A stretch of DNA of 64,000 nucleotides from Cohnella xylanilytica (GTDB lineage: Bacteria > Bacillota > Bacilli > Paenibacillales > Paenibacillaceae): positions 1 to 64,000 of the forward strand of contig NZ_JACJVR010000047.1 of assembly GCF_014212175.1 (NCBI RefSeq). Reading direction: 5' to 3'. Shown here piece by piece: positions 16,633-24,397 of the stretch. Made by a program: the position numbers and the translations under genes. Positions within the stretch are counted from its first letter, which is position 1. Every line of letters begins with the position of its first letter. The notes under the pieces are model-generated. The model worked only from the letters and a program-made list of their open reading frames with translations, was not told the DNA's origin and ran no database searches.

Positions 16633-16953
16633 TTATCGGGCCAACACGAGAACTTTGCCGCGGTCGAGCTCCGCCTCGTACAGCTTCGCCTCGCCGCTGT
16701 CGATGCCCATCGCTTCGATTTTGCTTCTCAGCTCGTCGCCCCGCTTGCGGAACAGGTTCGCGACGGTCTGCAAGGCGCCTTCCTCGGAGGGGCCGATCGT
16801 GCTCGCGTTCGCCGCGTCGGCCAGTCGTTCCGTCCTCTCCTCTCCGTGCGCCAGCACGTAGATTTGATCCGTCGTGTACCCTTGAGCCCGAAGGTCCTTC
16901 ACGGCGTCGTACGCCTCCAGACCGTTGTTCACCAGCTTCACGTAGGCTCTCAT
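16633..16953 (-). CDS. General stress protein 17M (YflT-like)
   Basis: 106 residues from ATG 16953, the second of two close ATGs; it has AAGGAGG at proper spacing, while the ATG at 16959 touches it. The whole sequence fits the GSP17M/YflT family: MRAYVKLVNNGLEAYDAVKDL at the start, QIYVLAHGEER in the middle and a closing KLYEAELDRGKVLVLA. It is a soluble cytoplasmic protein of unknown mechanism. A sigma-B-like promoter lies 50 bases upstream, so regulation by SigB is likely. Confidence 0.85.
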   Translation of the reverse strand: MRAYVKLVNNGLEAYDAVKDLRAQGYTTDQIYVLAHGEERTERLADAANASTIGPSEEGALQTVANLFRKRGDELRSKIEAMGIDSGEAKLYEAELDRGKVLVLAR

Positions 16954-17002
16954 CGGCATCTCCTCCTTCTGCTGTCGATCGTATTGCGGTTACGTCCTCT
17001 TC

Positions 17003-17028
17003 TTACCCCGCGGACCGGGCGGCGAAAC
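17003..17028 (-). promoter_or_regulatory. Sigma-B-like promoter of the YflT-like gene
   Basis: Minus strand GTTTCG (17028-17023), 14-base spacer, GGGTAA (17008-17003). Confidence 0.75.
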
Positions 17029-17036
17029 ACCCCGTC

Positions 17037-17507
17037 TCAAATTCCGGACCGGTTCGCGTGCGGCGGCCGCTGCTCGGCGGCCTTCGCCTTCATCGCCTGG
17101 CGGATCGCGGTCGCGACCTTGACACCGGCCGTTACCCAAGCCACCCAAGGCTTATCCGGCTTGGACGCCTGCTCGCGCACCGCCTTGGACAGCGTCCCCG
17201 TAACCTCCTTGGCCGCGCGGGTCGTCTCCTGCAACGTCGCCCCGGCTTCCTTCGCCGCCTGGAACAACGCGTCCGCGGCGTGCAGCTTCTGCTTCACGTT
17301 GATCGAGATCTCGTTGACGTTCGCGGTCAGCTCCCGCACGTTGCCGCGAAGCGACTCCACGGTGGCTCCGGCCTCCTCTACCGTCGTCTTCAGCGACTCC
17401 ATCGTCTGCCTGGCGCTGACGAGCGTGCGGATCAAGTAGACGCATAAGGCCGCGAAGCTTAAGGCCGCCACGAGCGCGCTTGCGGCGTAGATCGCTCTCT
17501 CGTCCAT
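17037..17507 (-). CDS. DUF948-domain membrane-anchored protein
   Basis: 156 residues from ATG 17507 (AAGGAGGAG upstream). One N-terminal membrane helix (about 6-28) is followed by a long amphipathic helix (about 30-115) with heptad-like spacing and many Thr/Val/Glu residues, the pattern of DUF948 proteins such as B. subtilis YtxG, which is encoded with YtxH. The C-terminus is basic (AIRQAMKAKAAEQRPPHANR). A sigma-B-like promoter lies 39 bases ahead. It is probably a stress-induced envelope coiled-coil protein. Confidence 0.8.
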   Translation of the reverse strand: MDERAIYAASALVAALSFAALCVYLIRTLVSARQTMESLKTTVEEAGATVESLRGNVRELTANVNEISINVKQKLHAADALFQAAKEAGATLQETTRAAKEVTGTLSKAVREQASKPDKPWVAWVTAGVKVATAIRQAMKAKAAEQRPPHANRSGI

Positions 17508-17545
17508 CGGGCACTCCTCCTTCGCAAGCTCCGGATGGCGTTCTA

Positions 17546-17572
17546 TTACCCCGATTCTCCCGTTCCTTAAAC
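17546..17572 (-). promoter_or_regulatory. Sigma-B-like promoter of the DUF948 gene
   Basis: Minus strand GTTTAA (17572-17567), 15-base spacer, GGGTAA (17551-17546). The -35 region abuts the terminator of the gene upstream. Confidence 0.7.
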
Positions 17573-17573
17573 A

Positions 17574-17620
17574 GAGGGAGCCGCCCCGCCGGTCTATCGA
17601 CCTTCCGGAACGGCTCCCTC
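17574..17620 (-). terminator. Terminator after the YitT-like gene
   Basis: Arms GAGGGAGCCG (17574-17583) and CGGCTCCCTC (17611-17620) with a further CCGG pairing inside. It lies 19 bases past the YitT-like stop codon on the minus strand. No T run. Confidence 0.55.
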
Positions 17621-17638
17621 CGCCATAAACCTGCCGCC

Positions 17639-18484
17639 TTATCGGGTAAACGGGATTCGCCCGTCCTCCCCTACCGGGGACAGGGCCAGCCGGGCATCGG
17701 GATCGGCTTCCCGGACCAGCCTTCGGAGCCTCTCCTCCTCCAGGCGGTGGACCCGGCACAGCAGAACCGGCCGGGTTCCCCCCGGCGACGCCTCCTCGCC
17801 GACGGTCTCCACGAACTCCCTCTTGCCTTCGGAAGCGAGCGCGGCACGGACGTCGTCCTCCCGCTCGCTCCAGATCCACATCAGCTTCCAGAACGGATAC
17901 CCCCGCAGCATAAGCCGCGTCGCTTCGGCCGCGAGCGCGAACGCGAGCAGAGAATACAGCGCGCGCTCCCAGCCGTACGCCAGGCCGACGCCCAGGAACA
18001 GCGCCGCGTTCAAGGCGTGGAAGCCCTTGGAGATCGCGGGGGACGACCAGCGGAGCTTGACGAAGTGCGAGACGTCCGTGAACCCGCCGATCCGCAGGGC
18101 GACGCCCGAGCCCGCCCCGAGCAGCGCCCCGCCCATGAGCGCCGCCAGCAGCGGGTCGCCGGTCAACGCGGGCAGCGGGTGCAGGACGAGCGTCCCCAGG
18201 CTCAGAACCGCCAGGCCGATCACGGCCGGATGCCCGAACAGCCCGACGATTCGCCGGTAGCCGGCCAGCAGAAATACCGCATGAAGAAGGAGCAGAAGCA
18301 GCCCGAGTCTCGCATCGGCGAGGAAGGCGATCAAGGCGGACACCCCGATCGCTCCCCCCGCCGTCATTCCGTGAGGAATAAGGAACAGCTCGAGTCCGGC
18401 CGCGGCGAGCATCGCCCCCGTGGCGGCGCCGGCGTTCCGGCCGAGCCTTGCCCTCTCCGTCCGTGCCAGGCTAAGCTTGGTCAT
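17639..18484 (-). CDS. YitT-family membrane protein with C-terminal DUF2179-like domain
   Basis: 281 residues from ATG 18484 (AAGGAGG upstream). Five to six membrane spans cover about 15-190, with IPHGMTAGGAIGVSAL near the start and GALLGAGSGVALRIGG in the fourth span region. A soluble C-terminal domain (about 205-281) resembles DUF2179. The usual YitT loop GGSTGGTDI is replaced here by GGFTDVSHF, so this is a divergent member. It starts 24 bases after khtU and is probably co-transcribed with khtT and khtU. The transported substrate of the family is not known. Confidence 0.7.
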   Translation of the reverse strand: MTKLSLARTERARLGRNAGAATGAMLAAAGLELFLIPHGMTAGGAIGVSALIAFLADARLGLLLLLLHAVFLLAGYRRIVGLFGHPAVIGLAVLSLGTLVLHPLPALTGDPLLAALMGGALLGAGSGVALRIGGFTDVSHFVKLRWSSPAISKGFHALNAALFLGVGLAYGWERALYSLLAFALAAEATRLMLRGYPFWKLMWIWSEREDDVRAALASEGKREFVETVGEEASPGGTRPVLLCRVHRLEEERLRRLVREADPDARLALSPVGEDGRIPFTR

Positions 18485-18508
18485 CTTATCGTCCTCCTTG
18501 AATGCGGA

Positions 18509-19729
18509 TTATTTGTGCTGCACGCTCCTCTGATCCGAATCGAATTTGATGAATTTGCCGACCACCCGGTAGATCGCCTTCGTCTCCTTCGTCAATAGCG
18601 GCCCCAGCACGGCCAGAATGAGCACGTAGAGGGCCGCGAACGGCTGAAGCACCGCCAGGAGGCCTCCTGCCTTGCCCAGATTGGCGACGATAATCGAGAA
18701 TTCCCCCCGGGAGACGATCGTCAGGCCGACATTCGTGGACGACTTCGCGGACAGGCCCGCGCTTCGCCCGGCGAGCATGCCCGCGGCGAAGTTGCCGACG
18801 AGCGTGACGGCGACCGCCGCGAGCGACAGCCACAGCGTCTCCTTCGTGATCAGCGACTTCGGATCGATCGTCAGCCCGAAGCTGAAGAAGAACAGCGCGC
18901 CGAAGAAGTCCCGGAACGGCGTAATCAGATGCTCGATCCGCTTGCGGTGCTCCGTCTCCGCGAAGACGAGGCCGACCAGCAGCGCCCCGATCGCTTCCGC
19001 GACGTGAAGCTTCTCGGAGAAGCCGGCCACGATGAACAGCGCGGCGAAGACGACGAGCAGGAACGCCTCGTTGGACCGAATGTTCAGCAGCCGGTTCAAG
19101 AGCGGCACCGCCTTGCGCCCGACGATCAGCACCGCGAGCATGAAGACGAGCGCCACCGCCGCGGACAGCAGTACGCCTCCCAGCGTGCTGGAGCCGCTGA
19201 GCACGAGGCCGGACAGGATGGACAGGTAGACGGCGAGGAACACGTCCTCGAACATGATGATGCCGAGAATCATCTCCGTCTCCGGATTGGCCGTGCGCTT
19301 CAGATCGACGAGCACCTTGGCCACGATCGCGCTCGACGAGATCGTCGTGATGCCCGCGATCACGAGCGTCTCTTCCAGCGGGAATCCCGCGGCCCAGCCG
19401 AATACGAGGCCGAGGGTGAAGTTGATGGCGATGTAGATCGTTCCGCCGACGACGATCTTGCGGCCGGACTTGATCAGACGGCCGACCGAGAATTCCAGTC
19501 CGAGATAGAACAGCAGGAACAGGACGCCGATCCGCCCCATGAATTCGATCAACGGGGCGCTGTGAATGAACCGAAGGTCGAATACGCTCCAATGGAACGC
19601 GTGGGGACCGACGGCCATGCCGATCAGGATATAGAACGGGATGACCGAGAACTTCAGCCGTCCCGACAGAAGGCCGGCGAACGCGACCAGCGCGATCGCC
19701 AGACCGATCTCGAATACGATGTGCTCCAC
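18509..19729 (-). CDS. khtU: KhtU-type potassium/proton antiporter (CPA2 family)
   Basis: 406 residues with about 12 membrane helices in the KefB/CPA2 arrangement. Recognisable segments are LLFYLGLEFS, the discontinuous-helix region GITTISSSAIVAKVL and GIIMFEDVFLAV, and FFSFGLTIDP. There is no fused cytosolic TrkA-N domain, as expected for KhtU, whose control subunit is separate. It exports K+ in exchange for protons and helps against high internal potassium or alkaline pH. The GTG start at 19729 follows directly after the khtT stop codon, and khtT is the partner. Confidence 0.9.
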   Translation of the reverse strand: MEHIVFEIGLAIALVAFAGLLSGRLKFSVIPFYILIGMAVGPHAFHWSVFDLRFIHSAPLIEFMGRIGVLFLLFYLGLEFSVGRLIKSGRKIVVGGTIYIAINFTLGLVFGWAAGFPLEETLVIAGITTISSSAIVAKVLVDLKRTANPETEMILGIIMFEDVFLAVYLSILSGLVLSGSSTLGGVLLSAAVALVFMLAVLIVGRKAVPLLNRLLNIRSNEAFLLVVFAALFIVAGFSEKLHVAEAIGALLVGLVFAETEHRKRIEHLITPFRDFFGALFFFSFGLTIDPKSLITKETLWLSLAAVAVTLVGNFAAGMLAGRSAGLSAKSSTNVGLTIVSRGEFSIIVANLGKAGGLLAVLQPFAALYVLILAVLGPLLTKETKAIYRVVGKFIKFDSDQRSVQHK

Positions 19730-20224
19730 TCAATCACTTCCGTTCTTGATCATTTTCTTGAACTCCTTCAGGTGTCGTCTCTCGCCCATCACGACGAGCG
19801 TCGCTTCTTCGGGCACGACGAAGTCCGGTCCCGGATTGATCTGGCGGACCTGGCCGCGGCCGACGACGGCGATGACGGTCGTCCCGGTTCTCCGGCGGAT
19901 GTCCAGCTCCCCGATCGTCCGCCCGGCGTACGGGCTGCCCGGCTCGAGCCGGTACCACTCGATGACGAGCTCGTCAAGCGCCATCTCGATCGTCTCGAGC
20001 GATCTCGGCTTGTAGACGAGCCCTCCGAGGATAAAAGCGAACTGCTTCGCTTCCTCGTCCGTCAGCTCGACCATGGAGATCGAATCGTCCGGGTCCTCCC
20101 GGTCGTAATGGTACATCTCCCGCCTGCCGTCGTCGTGCACGACAAGGACCAGCTTGTCTCCGGCTTCGGTCGTCATCTGGAACTTCTTGCCGATCGACGG
20201 AAGCTCGGATTCGCGAATTTGCAT
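19730..20224 (-). CDS. khtT: KhtT, regulatory subunit of the K+/H+ antiporter
   Basis: 164 residues. The N-terminal half (MQIRESELPSIGKKF, then DRRREMYHYDRED-like beta segments) is the KhtT-specific domain. The C-terminal half (about 80-160) is a TrkA-C (RCK-C) domain with GELDIRRRTGTTVIAVV and FVVPEEATLVVMG. In B. subtilis this subunit binds c-di-AMP and gates KhtU. GGAGGTTG lies at good spacing before ATG 20224. The 250 bases upstream contain no riboswitch that I can recognise. Confidence 0.9.
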   Translation of the reverse strand: MQIRESELPSIGKKFQMTTEAGDKLVLVVHDDGRREMYHYDREDPDDSISMVELTDEEAKQFAFILGGLVYKPRSLETIEMALDELVIEWYRLEPGSPYAGRTIGELDIRRRTGTTVIAVVGRGQVRQINPGPDFVVPEEATLVVMGERRHLKEFKKMIKNGSD

Positions 20225-20476
20225 GAACGCACAACCTCCAGTTATGAAGTTTTATCCATCTCCGTATGGGAAAAATAGCGTGCGCAAACAAGAGCCTCAA
20301 CTATCGGGGCCAGGCGCGGCTATCGTCTTTCGTTGGGATGCTCGCCGGGAAAAGATAGAGGAACGTATCGATAGATTGCGAGGGATTGGGGCGCGACTGA
20401 ACAGACCTGGGGGTATGCGAAAATACGAGCCCGGTCTACGTCCGCCTTAAACGCGCTGCCGACAGCGCATGGGGAA

Positions 20477-20830
20477 TCAAGCCAAATAGTTGGATTCGAA
20501 ACGGAACGGTCTGAGGAACCGCCGCAGCATTCGAAGGGAGATATCCGGATAGCGGTAAGCCGTCGGAAGGCGAGGTTTGCTCTCCGTACGGGCGGATCCG
20601 GAAGTCAATAGGAGCAGGCACAGCATGGCGCCAAGAGCGAACGTCTTCGGATAGGACGCGTTGGGAAGGCCTCCCGCGGACTTGGCGTTCGAGACCATCA
20701 ATTGGCCGACGGTGACGCGGCCGCCTTCGCCCGTGTTCGCCTCGGATTCGGGAACCGGCGCGAAGGATAAGGAGAGGAAGAGCATGGCGAACAGAAGCAG
20801 CCATCGCATCGAAGAGCGGTTATTGTTCAA
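20477..20830 (-). CDS. Hypothetical protein with signal-like N-terminus and second membrane span
   Basis: 117 residues if TTG 20830 is used. GGAGGTG sits 6-8 bases before that codon, whereas the ATG at 20836 directly abuts the site. An N-terminal hydrophobic helix (RWLLLFAMLFLSLSFAPV) with a possible cleavage after SEA is followed by a polar stretch, a second hydrophobic helix (FALGAMLCLLLLTSG) and a basic tail rich in Arg, Pro and Phe. No family is recognised. It stands alone between khtT and the DUF1328 gene. Confidence 0.55.
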   Translation of the reverse strand: MNNNRSSMRWLLLFAMLFLSLSFAPVPESEANTGEGGRVTVGQLMVSNAKSAGGLPNASYPKTFALGAMLCLLLLTSGSARTESKPRLPTAYRYPDISLRMLRRFLRPFRFESNYLA

Positions 20831-20937
20831 TTCCATCACCTCCCCTTCCGCTCGGGTTCCTATCATGATACCACAGCCGGGAAGCCTTTACCAAACGGCC
20901 TCGGAGCGTTTCCGGCGATCCCGGAGCGGCCCGGATT

Positions 20938-20963
20938 GATTCGCTGCCGGAAGGTGCGGGTAA
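20938..20963 (+). promoter_or_regulatory. Sigma-B-like promoter of the DUF1328 gene
   Basis: GATTCG (20938-20943, one mismatch to GTTTCG), 14-base spacer, GGGTAA (20958-20963), 50 bases before ATG 21014. Confidence 0.6.
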
Positions 20964-21013
20964 AGTCTCGGCAAGCAAGGCTAACGCCCTAACAACGGAA
21001 GGAGGAGATTCAC

Positions 21014-21178
21014 ATGCTCTACTGGGCCATGGTCTTTCTCGTCGTCGCCATCGTAGCCGCGATCTTCGGGTTCGGAGGCATCGTAGCGGCGGCGGCCGGC
21101 ATCGCCAAGATTCTGTTCTTCGTTTTCCTCGTCTTGTTCGTTCTGTCTCTCATTTTCGGACGTCGTTCGCGAACCTGA
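21014..21178 (+). CDS. DUF1328 (UPF0391, YtjA-like) small membrane protein
   Basis: 54 residues, the typical size of DUF1328. It opens [23 protein letters not shown], a family hallmark, continues with an Ala-rich second helix ([15 protein letters not shown]) and ends in a short basic tail. The ribosome binding site GGAGGAG (21001-21007) gives a clear start. Members are small stress-associated inner membrane proteins of unknown function. A sigma-B-like promoter upstream and a strong terminator downstream make this a single-gene unit of the stress island. Confidence 0.88.
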   Translation: MLYWAMVFLVVAIVAAIFGFGGIVAAAAGIAKILFFVFLVLFVLSLIFGRRSRT

Positions 21179-21228
21179 CGCCGGATCGGACGAGCCCGGC
21201 GGAAGCCGGCCGTCCGACCCGCAAGCGG

Positions 21229-21268
21229 CGCCTTCCCTTCTCCCGATCGAAGGGAAGGCGTTTTATTT
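21229..21268 (+). terminator. Strong rho-independent terminator after the DUF1328 gene
   Basis: Perfect 11-bp stem CGCCTTCCCTT (21229-21239) with its complement (21250-21260), then TTTTATTT. Confidence 0.92.
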
Positions 21269-21676
21269 CCCGGGAGCGAATGCCCGGGAACGAGCCCGGA
21301 GATCCGGGTTCGACGATCGCTCGGGCTTGCGCCGGAAGGGTGTTTCGTCTTCGGATCGTTGCGTTAAATACCTATATAGAGCCTGTACGAGGGCAACGAG
21401 TCCTTAGCGATGTCGGTCCGAGCGGCGCGGCGATTTCCGGCGGGCGGGGCGGCGCCGGGGCATAATCCTCCCGGCAGAGCCGTATCCATGAAGGTAGAGA
21501 CTTCTTCTCCCGTACGCAGGCGGCCGCCGCGCCGAGGGTGCCGTTCTACGCCGCCGACCGCGAACCGACGGGAACGATGTCGCTTCGCCGGCGCCGCAAT
21601 CGGACCGACGCCCCGCCCGGGTCCCCTTATTTCACAACGAAGCGGTTTCCAACCGCGCTTTGGAGGTGCAACGTCT
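21269..21676 (+). other. Long untranslated stretch ahead of the GT4 gene, with a hairpin next to the ribosome binding site
   Basis: Frames here are Arg/Pro-rich and not protein-like. A hairpin GCGGTT-TCC-AACCGC (21642-21656) ends five bases before the GGAGGTG (21662-21668) that serves the TTG start at 21677. It could affect translation. No clear promoter could be assigned. Confidence 0.5.
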
Positions 21677-22858
21677 TTGAACTCAACTCCTTTCCAAATT
21701 GCCTACGTCAGCACATACGTGCCGAAAAGATGCGGGCTGGCCACCTACACCCATCATCTGCGCGAAGCGGTCGCCGCGTCGAAGGGCTCTTCCGCCCCCG
21801 ACCCCGTCATCGCCATGTGCAACGCCGACGAGGCGGACGCGTATAACGAGCCGTGGCTATACCCGCTTCTCAAGCAGGAGAAGGACGACTATCGAAGGCT
21901 GGCGGACGCCTTGAACCGAAGCTCCGTCGACGTCGTGTCGGTCCAGCACGAATTCGGCATCTTCGGCGGGCAGGCCGGCGATTATTTGCTCGAATTTCTC
22001 GACCGGCTGAAGAAGCCCGTCGCCACCACCTTCCATACGGTGTTCGAGAACCCCGCGGAGCCTTACGCTTCCGTTCAGGCGGCCATCGCCGAGAGAAGCG
22101 ACCGCATTCACGTCATGAACCGCAAGGCGGTCGGTTATTTGCACGACCACTTCCGCATTCCCTTGGAGAAAATCTCGTTCATTCCGCACGGCGCTCCCGT
22201 GCCGAACCGCCGGGAGAGGACGCTGACCCGCCAGCAATACGGCTGGGAGAACCGGAAGGTGCTGTTCCAGTTCGGCCTGCTCGGCCGGTCCAAGGGCATC
22301 GAATCGCTGCTCCGGGCTCTGTCCAAAGCCGTGAACGCCGTTCCGGACCTGCTCTACATCATCGCCGGCCAGACCCATCCGGAAGTGAAGAAGCACGAGG
22401 GAGAAGCGTACCGCGAGGAGTTGATCGCCCTTATCGCGGAGCTCGGCCTGGAGCACCACGTCCGGATGATCAACCGTTACGTCCCCGAAGACGAGCTCGT
22501 GTCCTTGATCTCGGCGTGCGATCTGTACGTGACGCCTTATCCGGGCATGCAGCAGATCACGAGCGGGACGCTGGCTTACGCCGCCGGCCTCGGCCGTCCG
22601 ATTCTCAGCACGCCGTACAGCTACGCCAAGGATCTCGTCCAGGGCTACGACGAGCTGCTTCTGCCTTATGGGGATACGGAAGCCTGGAGCTCGAAGATCA
22701 TCGAACTCTTCACCTACCCGGAGCTTCGCGCGGAATGCGAGAAGTGGATGTCGGAGATCGGGCGCAGCATGCAGTGGCCTCAAGTAGGTGCGCAGTATTT
22801 GGGGCTGCTCGAGCGCGTGGTCGCGAATAAGGATTGGGGAATGGCCGATGTCGTCTGA
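21677..22858 (+). CDS. GT4-type glycosyltransferase
   Basis: 393 residues from TTG 21677, chosen because GGAGGTG lies 8 bases upstream and because protein-like sequence starts there (IAYVSTYVPKRCGLATYTHHL). It has two Rossmann halves. The N-half has VDVVSVQHEFGIFGGQAG. The C-half has FQFGLLGRSKGIESLLRAL and the GT4 donor site region YVTPYPGMQQITSGTLAYA. It probably uses a nucleotide sugar; the acceptor is unknown. Its last 11 bases overlap the following alpha/alpha-toroid gene. This glycosyltransferase plus toroid pair appears to be one functional unit. Confidence 0.87.
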   Translation: MNSTPFQIAYVSTYVPKRCGLATYTHHLREAVAASKGSSAPDPVIAMCNADEADAYNEPWLYPLLKQEKDDYRRLADALNRSSVDVVSVQHEFGIFGGQAGDYLLEFLDRLKKPVATTFHTVFENPAEPYASVQAAIAERSDRIHVMNRKAVGYLHDHFRIPLEKISFIPHGAPVPNRRERTLTRQQYGWENRKVLFQFGLLGRSKGIESLLRALSKAVNAVPDLLYIIAGQTHPEVKKHEGEAYREELIALIAELGLEHHVRMINRYVPEDELVSLISACDLYVTPYPGMQQITSGTLAYAAGLGRPILSTPYSYAKDLVQGYDELLLPYGDTEAWSSKIIELFTYPELRAECEKWMSEIGRSMQWPQVGAQYLGLLERVVANKDWGMADVV

Positions 22859-24089
22859 CCGGACGCCGTGGCGCGGCGACGCGCCATCCTTCGTCCATCT
22901 GCGCAGATTAACGGACGATACCGGCTTGCTGGAGCACGCTCTCGGCCGCATTCCGCGGCGCCGGGAGGGCTACACGACCGACGACAACGCCCGGGCTCTG
23001 TGGACCGTGACGGAATGGCTCGATCCCCGGCATTCGAATGTTGTCGGGGAGGAAGACCGGGCGAATCTGAAGGAGCTGGCCGACATCTACCTGGCCTTCC
23101 TTCTCTGGGCCCAGGAGGACGACGGCTGGTTCCATAACAATATCGCTTACGACCGGACGCCCGAGCCGGAGAGCATATCGCACGATTGCCAGGGACGCTC
23201 CGTCTGGAGCTGCGCCGACGCCTGGGTCCGCTTGGAGACGGGGCAGCGCGAGACCGCGCTCATTCTGTTCCAGAAGTCGATGCGGACGCTCGGCCGGATC
23301 GACTCGCTTCGCGGACAGGCGTTCGCGATGGCCGCTTGCTCGCACCTGCTGACGGCCGCCGATCAGGGAATGATCGCCCTGCCGGACGGCTGGGCGGCGG
23401 AGCTGAAGGATCACCTCCTGAGGTACGAGGATCATCTGACCGGAGCGTTCCGCCACTTCTCCCGCGACGGCTGGAGGTGGTTCGAGCCGGCCATGACGTA
23501 CGGCAACGGAGTGCTGCCCTGGGCGATGCTGAAGGCGTACCGCGCGACGAGGCGCACCGAGACGCTGGAGATCGGGCTCGACAGCCTGTCCTCTCTTCAG
23601 GAAGCGATGACGTCCGACAGCGGCGGCTTCCGCCCGATCGGCAACGAGAATTGGGGCACGAAGGATTCCGTCAGCCGTTGGGATCAGCAGCCGCTCGAGA
23701 TGTTCAAGCTCGCTCTCGCCTTGGAGGAGGCCGCCGCCGTGCTCGAATCGGTCCAGGGAGACGGCATGTCGCTTCTGGTCTCCCCGGGAGTCCCGTCGGG
23801 CGGCCTGCGGCCTTCGCGGAACGGGACGCTGACCGCCGACCGGGACGACTCCAGCCGGTCGGGCGACACCCGGCTCGTCGACGTGGGAGAGCATATCGCG
23901 GCGCTTCGCCAAGCCCGGAACGGCTGCCTCTCCTGGTTCTACGGAGACAACGACCTGCACACGTCGATGGTGGACGCCCGGGACGGCTGCTGCTGCGACG
24001 GTCTGCAGGCGAACGGCCCGAACATGAACTGCGGCGCCGAGGCCACGCTCTCCTATCTGATGACCCAAGCCCTGTGCAGCCGCTCCTGA
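22848..24089 (+). CDS. Alpha/alpha-toroid (six-hairpin glycosidase-like) protein coupled to the GT4 enzyme
   Basis: 413 residues from ATG 22848 (GGGGAA upstream), overlapping the GT4 gene. Repeated helical hairpins with Trp/Asp-rich loops mark a six-hairpin fold: RREGYTTDDNARAL near the start, WFHNNIAYDR, SCADAW, WRWFEPAMTYGNG, and GCCCDGL with NCGAEATLSYL at the end. The acidic and aromatic residues fit a sugar-binding or glycoside-cleaving groove. About 40 residues near 300-340 (rich in Ser, Gly, Arg) look like a low-order insert. A role in trimming or phosphorolysis of the product of the GT4 enzyme is possible, but activity is not established. Confidence 0.72.
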   Translation: MSSDRTPWRGDAPSFVHLRRLTDDTGLLEHALGRIPRRREGYTTDDNARALWTVTEWLDPRHSNVVGEEDRANLKELADIYLAFLLWAQEDDGWFHNNIAYDRTPEPESISHDCQGRSVWSCADAWVRLETGQRETALILFQKSMRTLGRIDSLRGQAFAMAACSHLLTAADQGMIALPDGWAAELKDHLLRYEDHLTGAFRHFSRDGWRWFEPAMTYGNGVLPWAMLKAYRATRRTETLEIGLDSLSSLQEAMTSDSGGFRPIGNENWGTKDSVSRWDQQPLEMFKLALALEEAAAVLESVQGDGMSLLVSPGVPSGGLRPSRNGTLTADRDDSSRSGDTRLVDVGEHIAALRQARNGCLSWFYGDNDLHTSMVDARDGCCCDGLQANGPNMNCGAEATLSYLMTQALCSRS

Positions 24090-24187
24090 AGTCTCGGAAC
24101 GGGGAAGATCCGGCTGAACGGCCGGTTCGGAAGCCGCCGGATGGAACAGCCGGATCGGGCACCTCGCGAGGGGTCGAACGGATTCGA

Positions 24188-24247
24188 GGATTTTTAGCCG
24201 GACTTATCGCAGGACTTATTGCAGGATTTATTGCAGGATTTATTGCC
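24188..24247. repeat. Five tandem 12-bp repeats
   Basis: Units of the form GGAYTTATYGCA start at 24188 (diverged), 24200, 24212, 24224 and 24236. They lie in the 308-base gap between convergent genes, in a stretch with no acceptable start codon. In one frame they spell Gly-Leu/Phe-Ile-Ala repeats. Confidence 0.85.
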
Positions 24248-24295
24248 GAATCGATCCTTTTCCCCTCCCGCTTGACGGGAAGCGTAACGTACAAG

Positions 24296-24320
24296 AGACC
24301 CGCGACGATGTCGCGGGTCT
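24296..24320. terminator. Hairpin between convergent genes
   Basis: AGACCCGCGAC (24296-24306) pairs with GTCGCGGGTCT (24310-24320) around GAT. It is a likely shared terminator for the toroid gene and pruA, though T runs are weak on both sides. Confidence 0.65.
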
Positions 24321-24397
24321 TCGCGTATTGGGCAAGCTCGAGGAAGGCGCGGCTCCATTTAGGCGGCTTAGACGCATTCTCCCTTCATGCAGCGCAA

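Noticed and set aside
20230-20476. c-di-AMP (ydaO) riboswitch ahead of khtT
   Set aside because: The stretch was scanned because KhtT binds c-di-AMP, but no recognisable aptamer core was found; it holds no gene either.
21410-21676. N-terminal extension of the GT4 protein by 89 residues
   Set aside because: The extension is Arg/Pro-rich and unlike the family; GGAGGTG plus TTG at 21677 gives the right start.
24150-24300. Small membrane peptide with Gly-Leu-Ile-Ala repeats
   Set aside because: The hydrophobic frame has no acceptable start codon or ribosome binding site; the pattern comes from the 12-bp DNA repeat.
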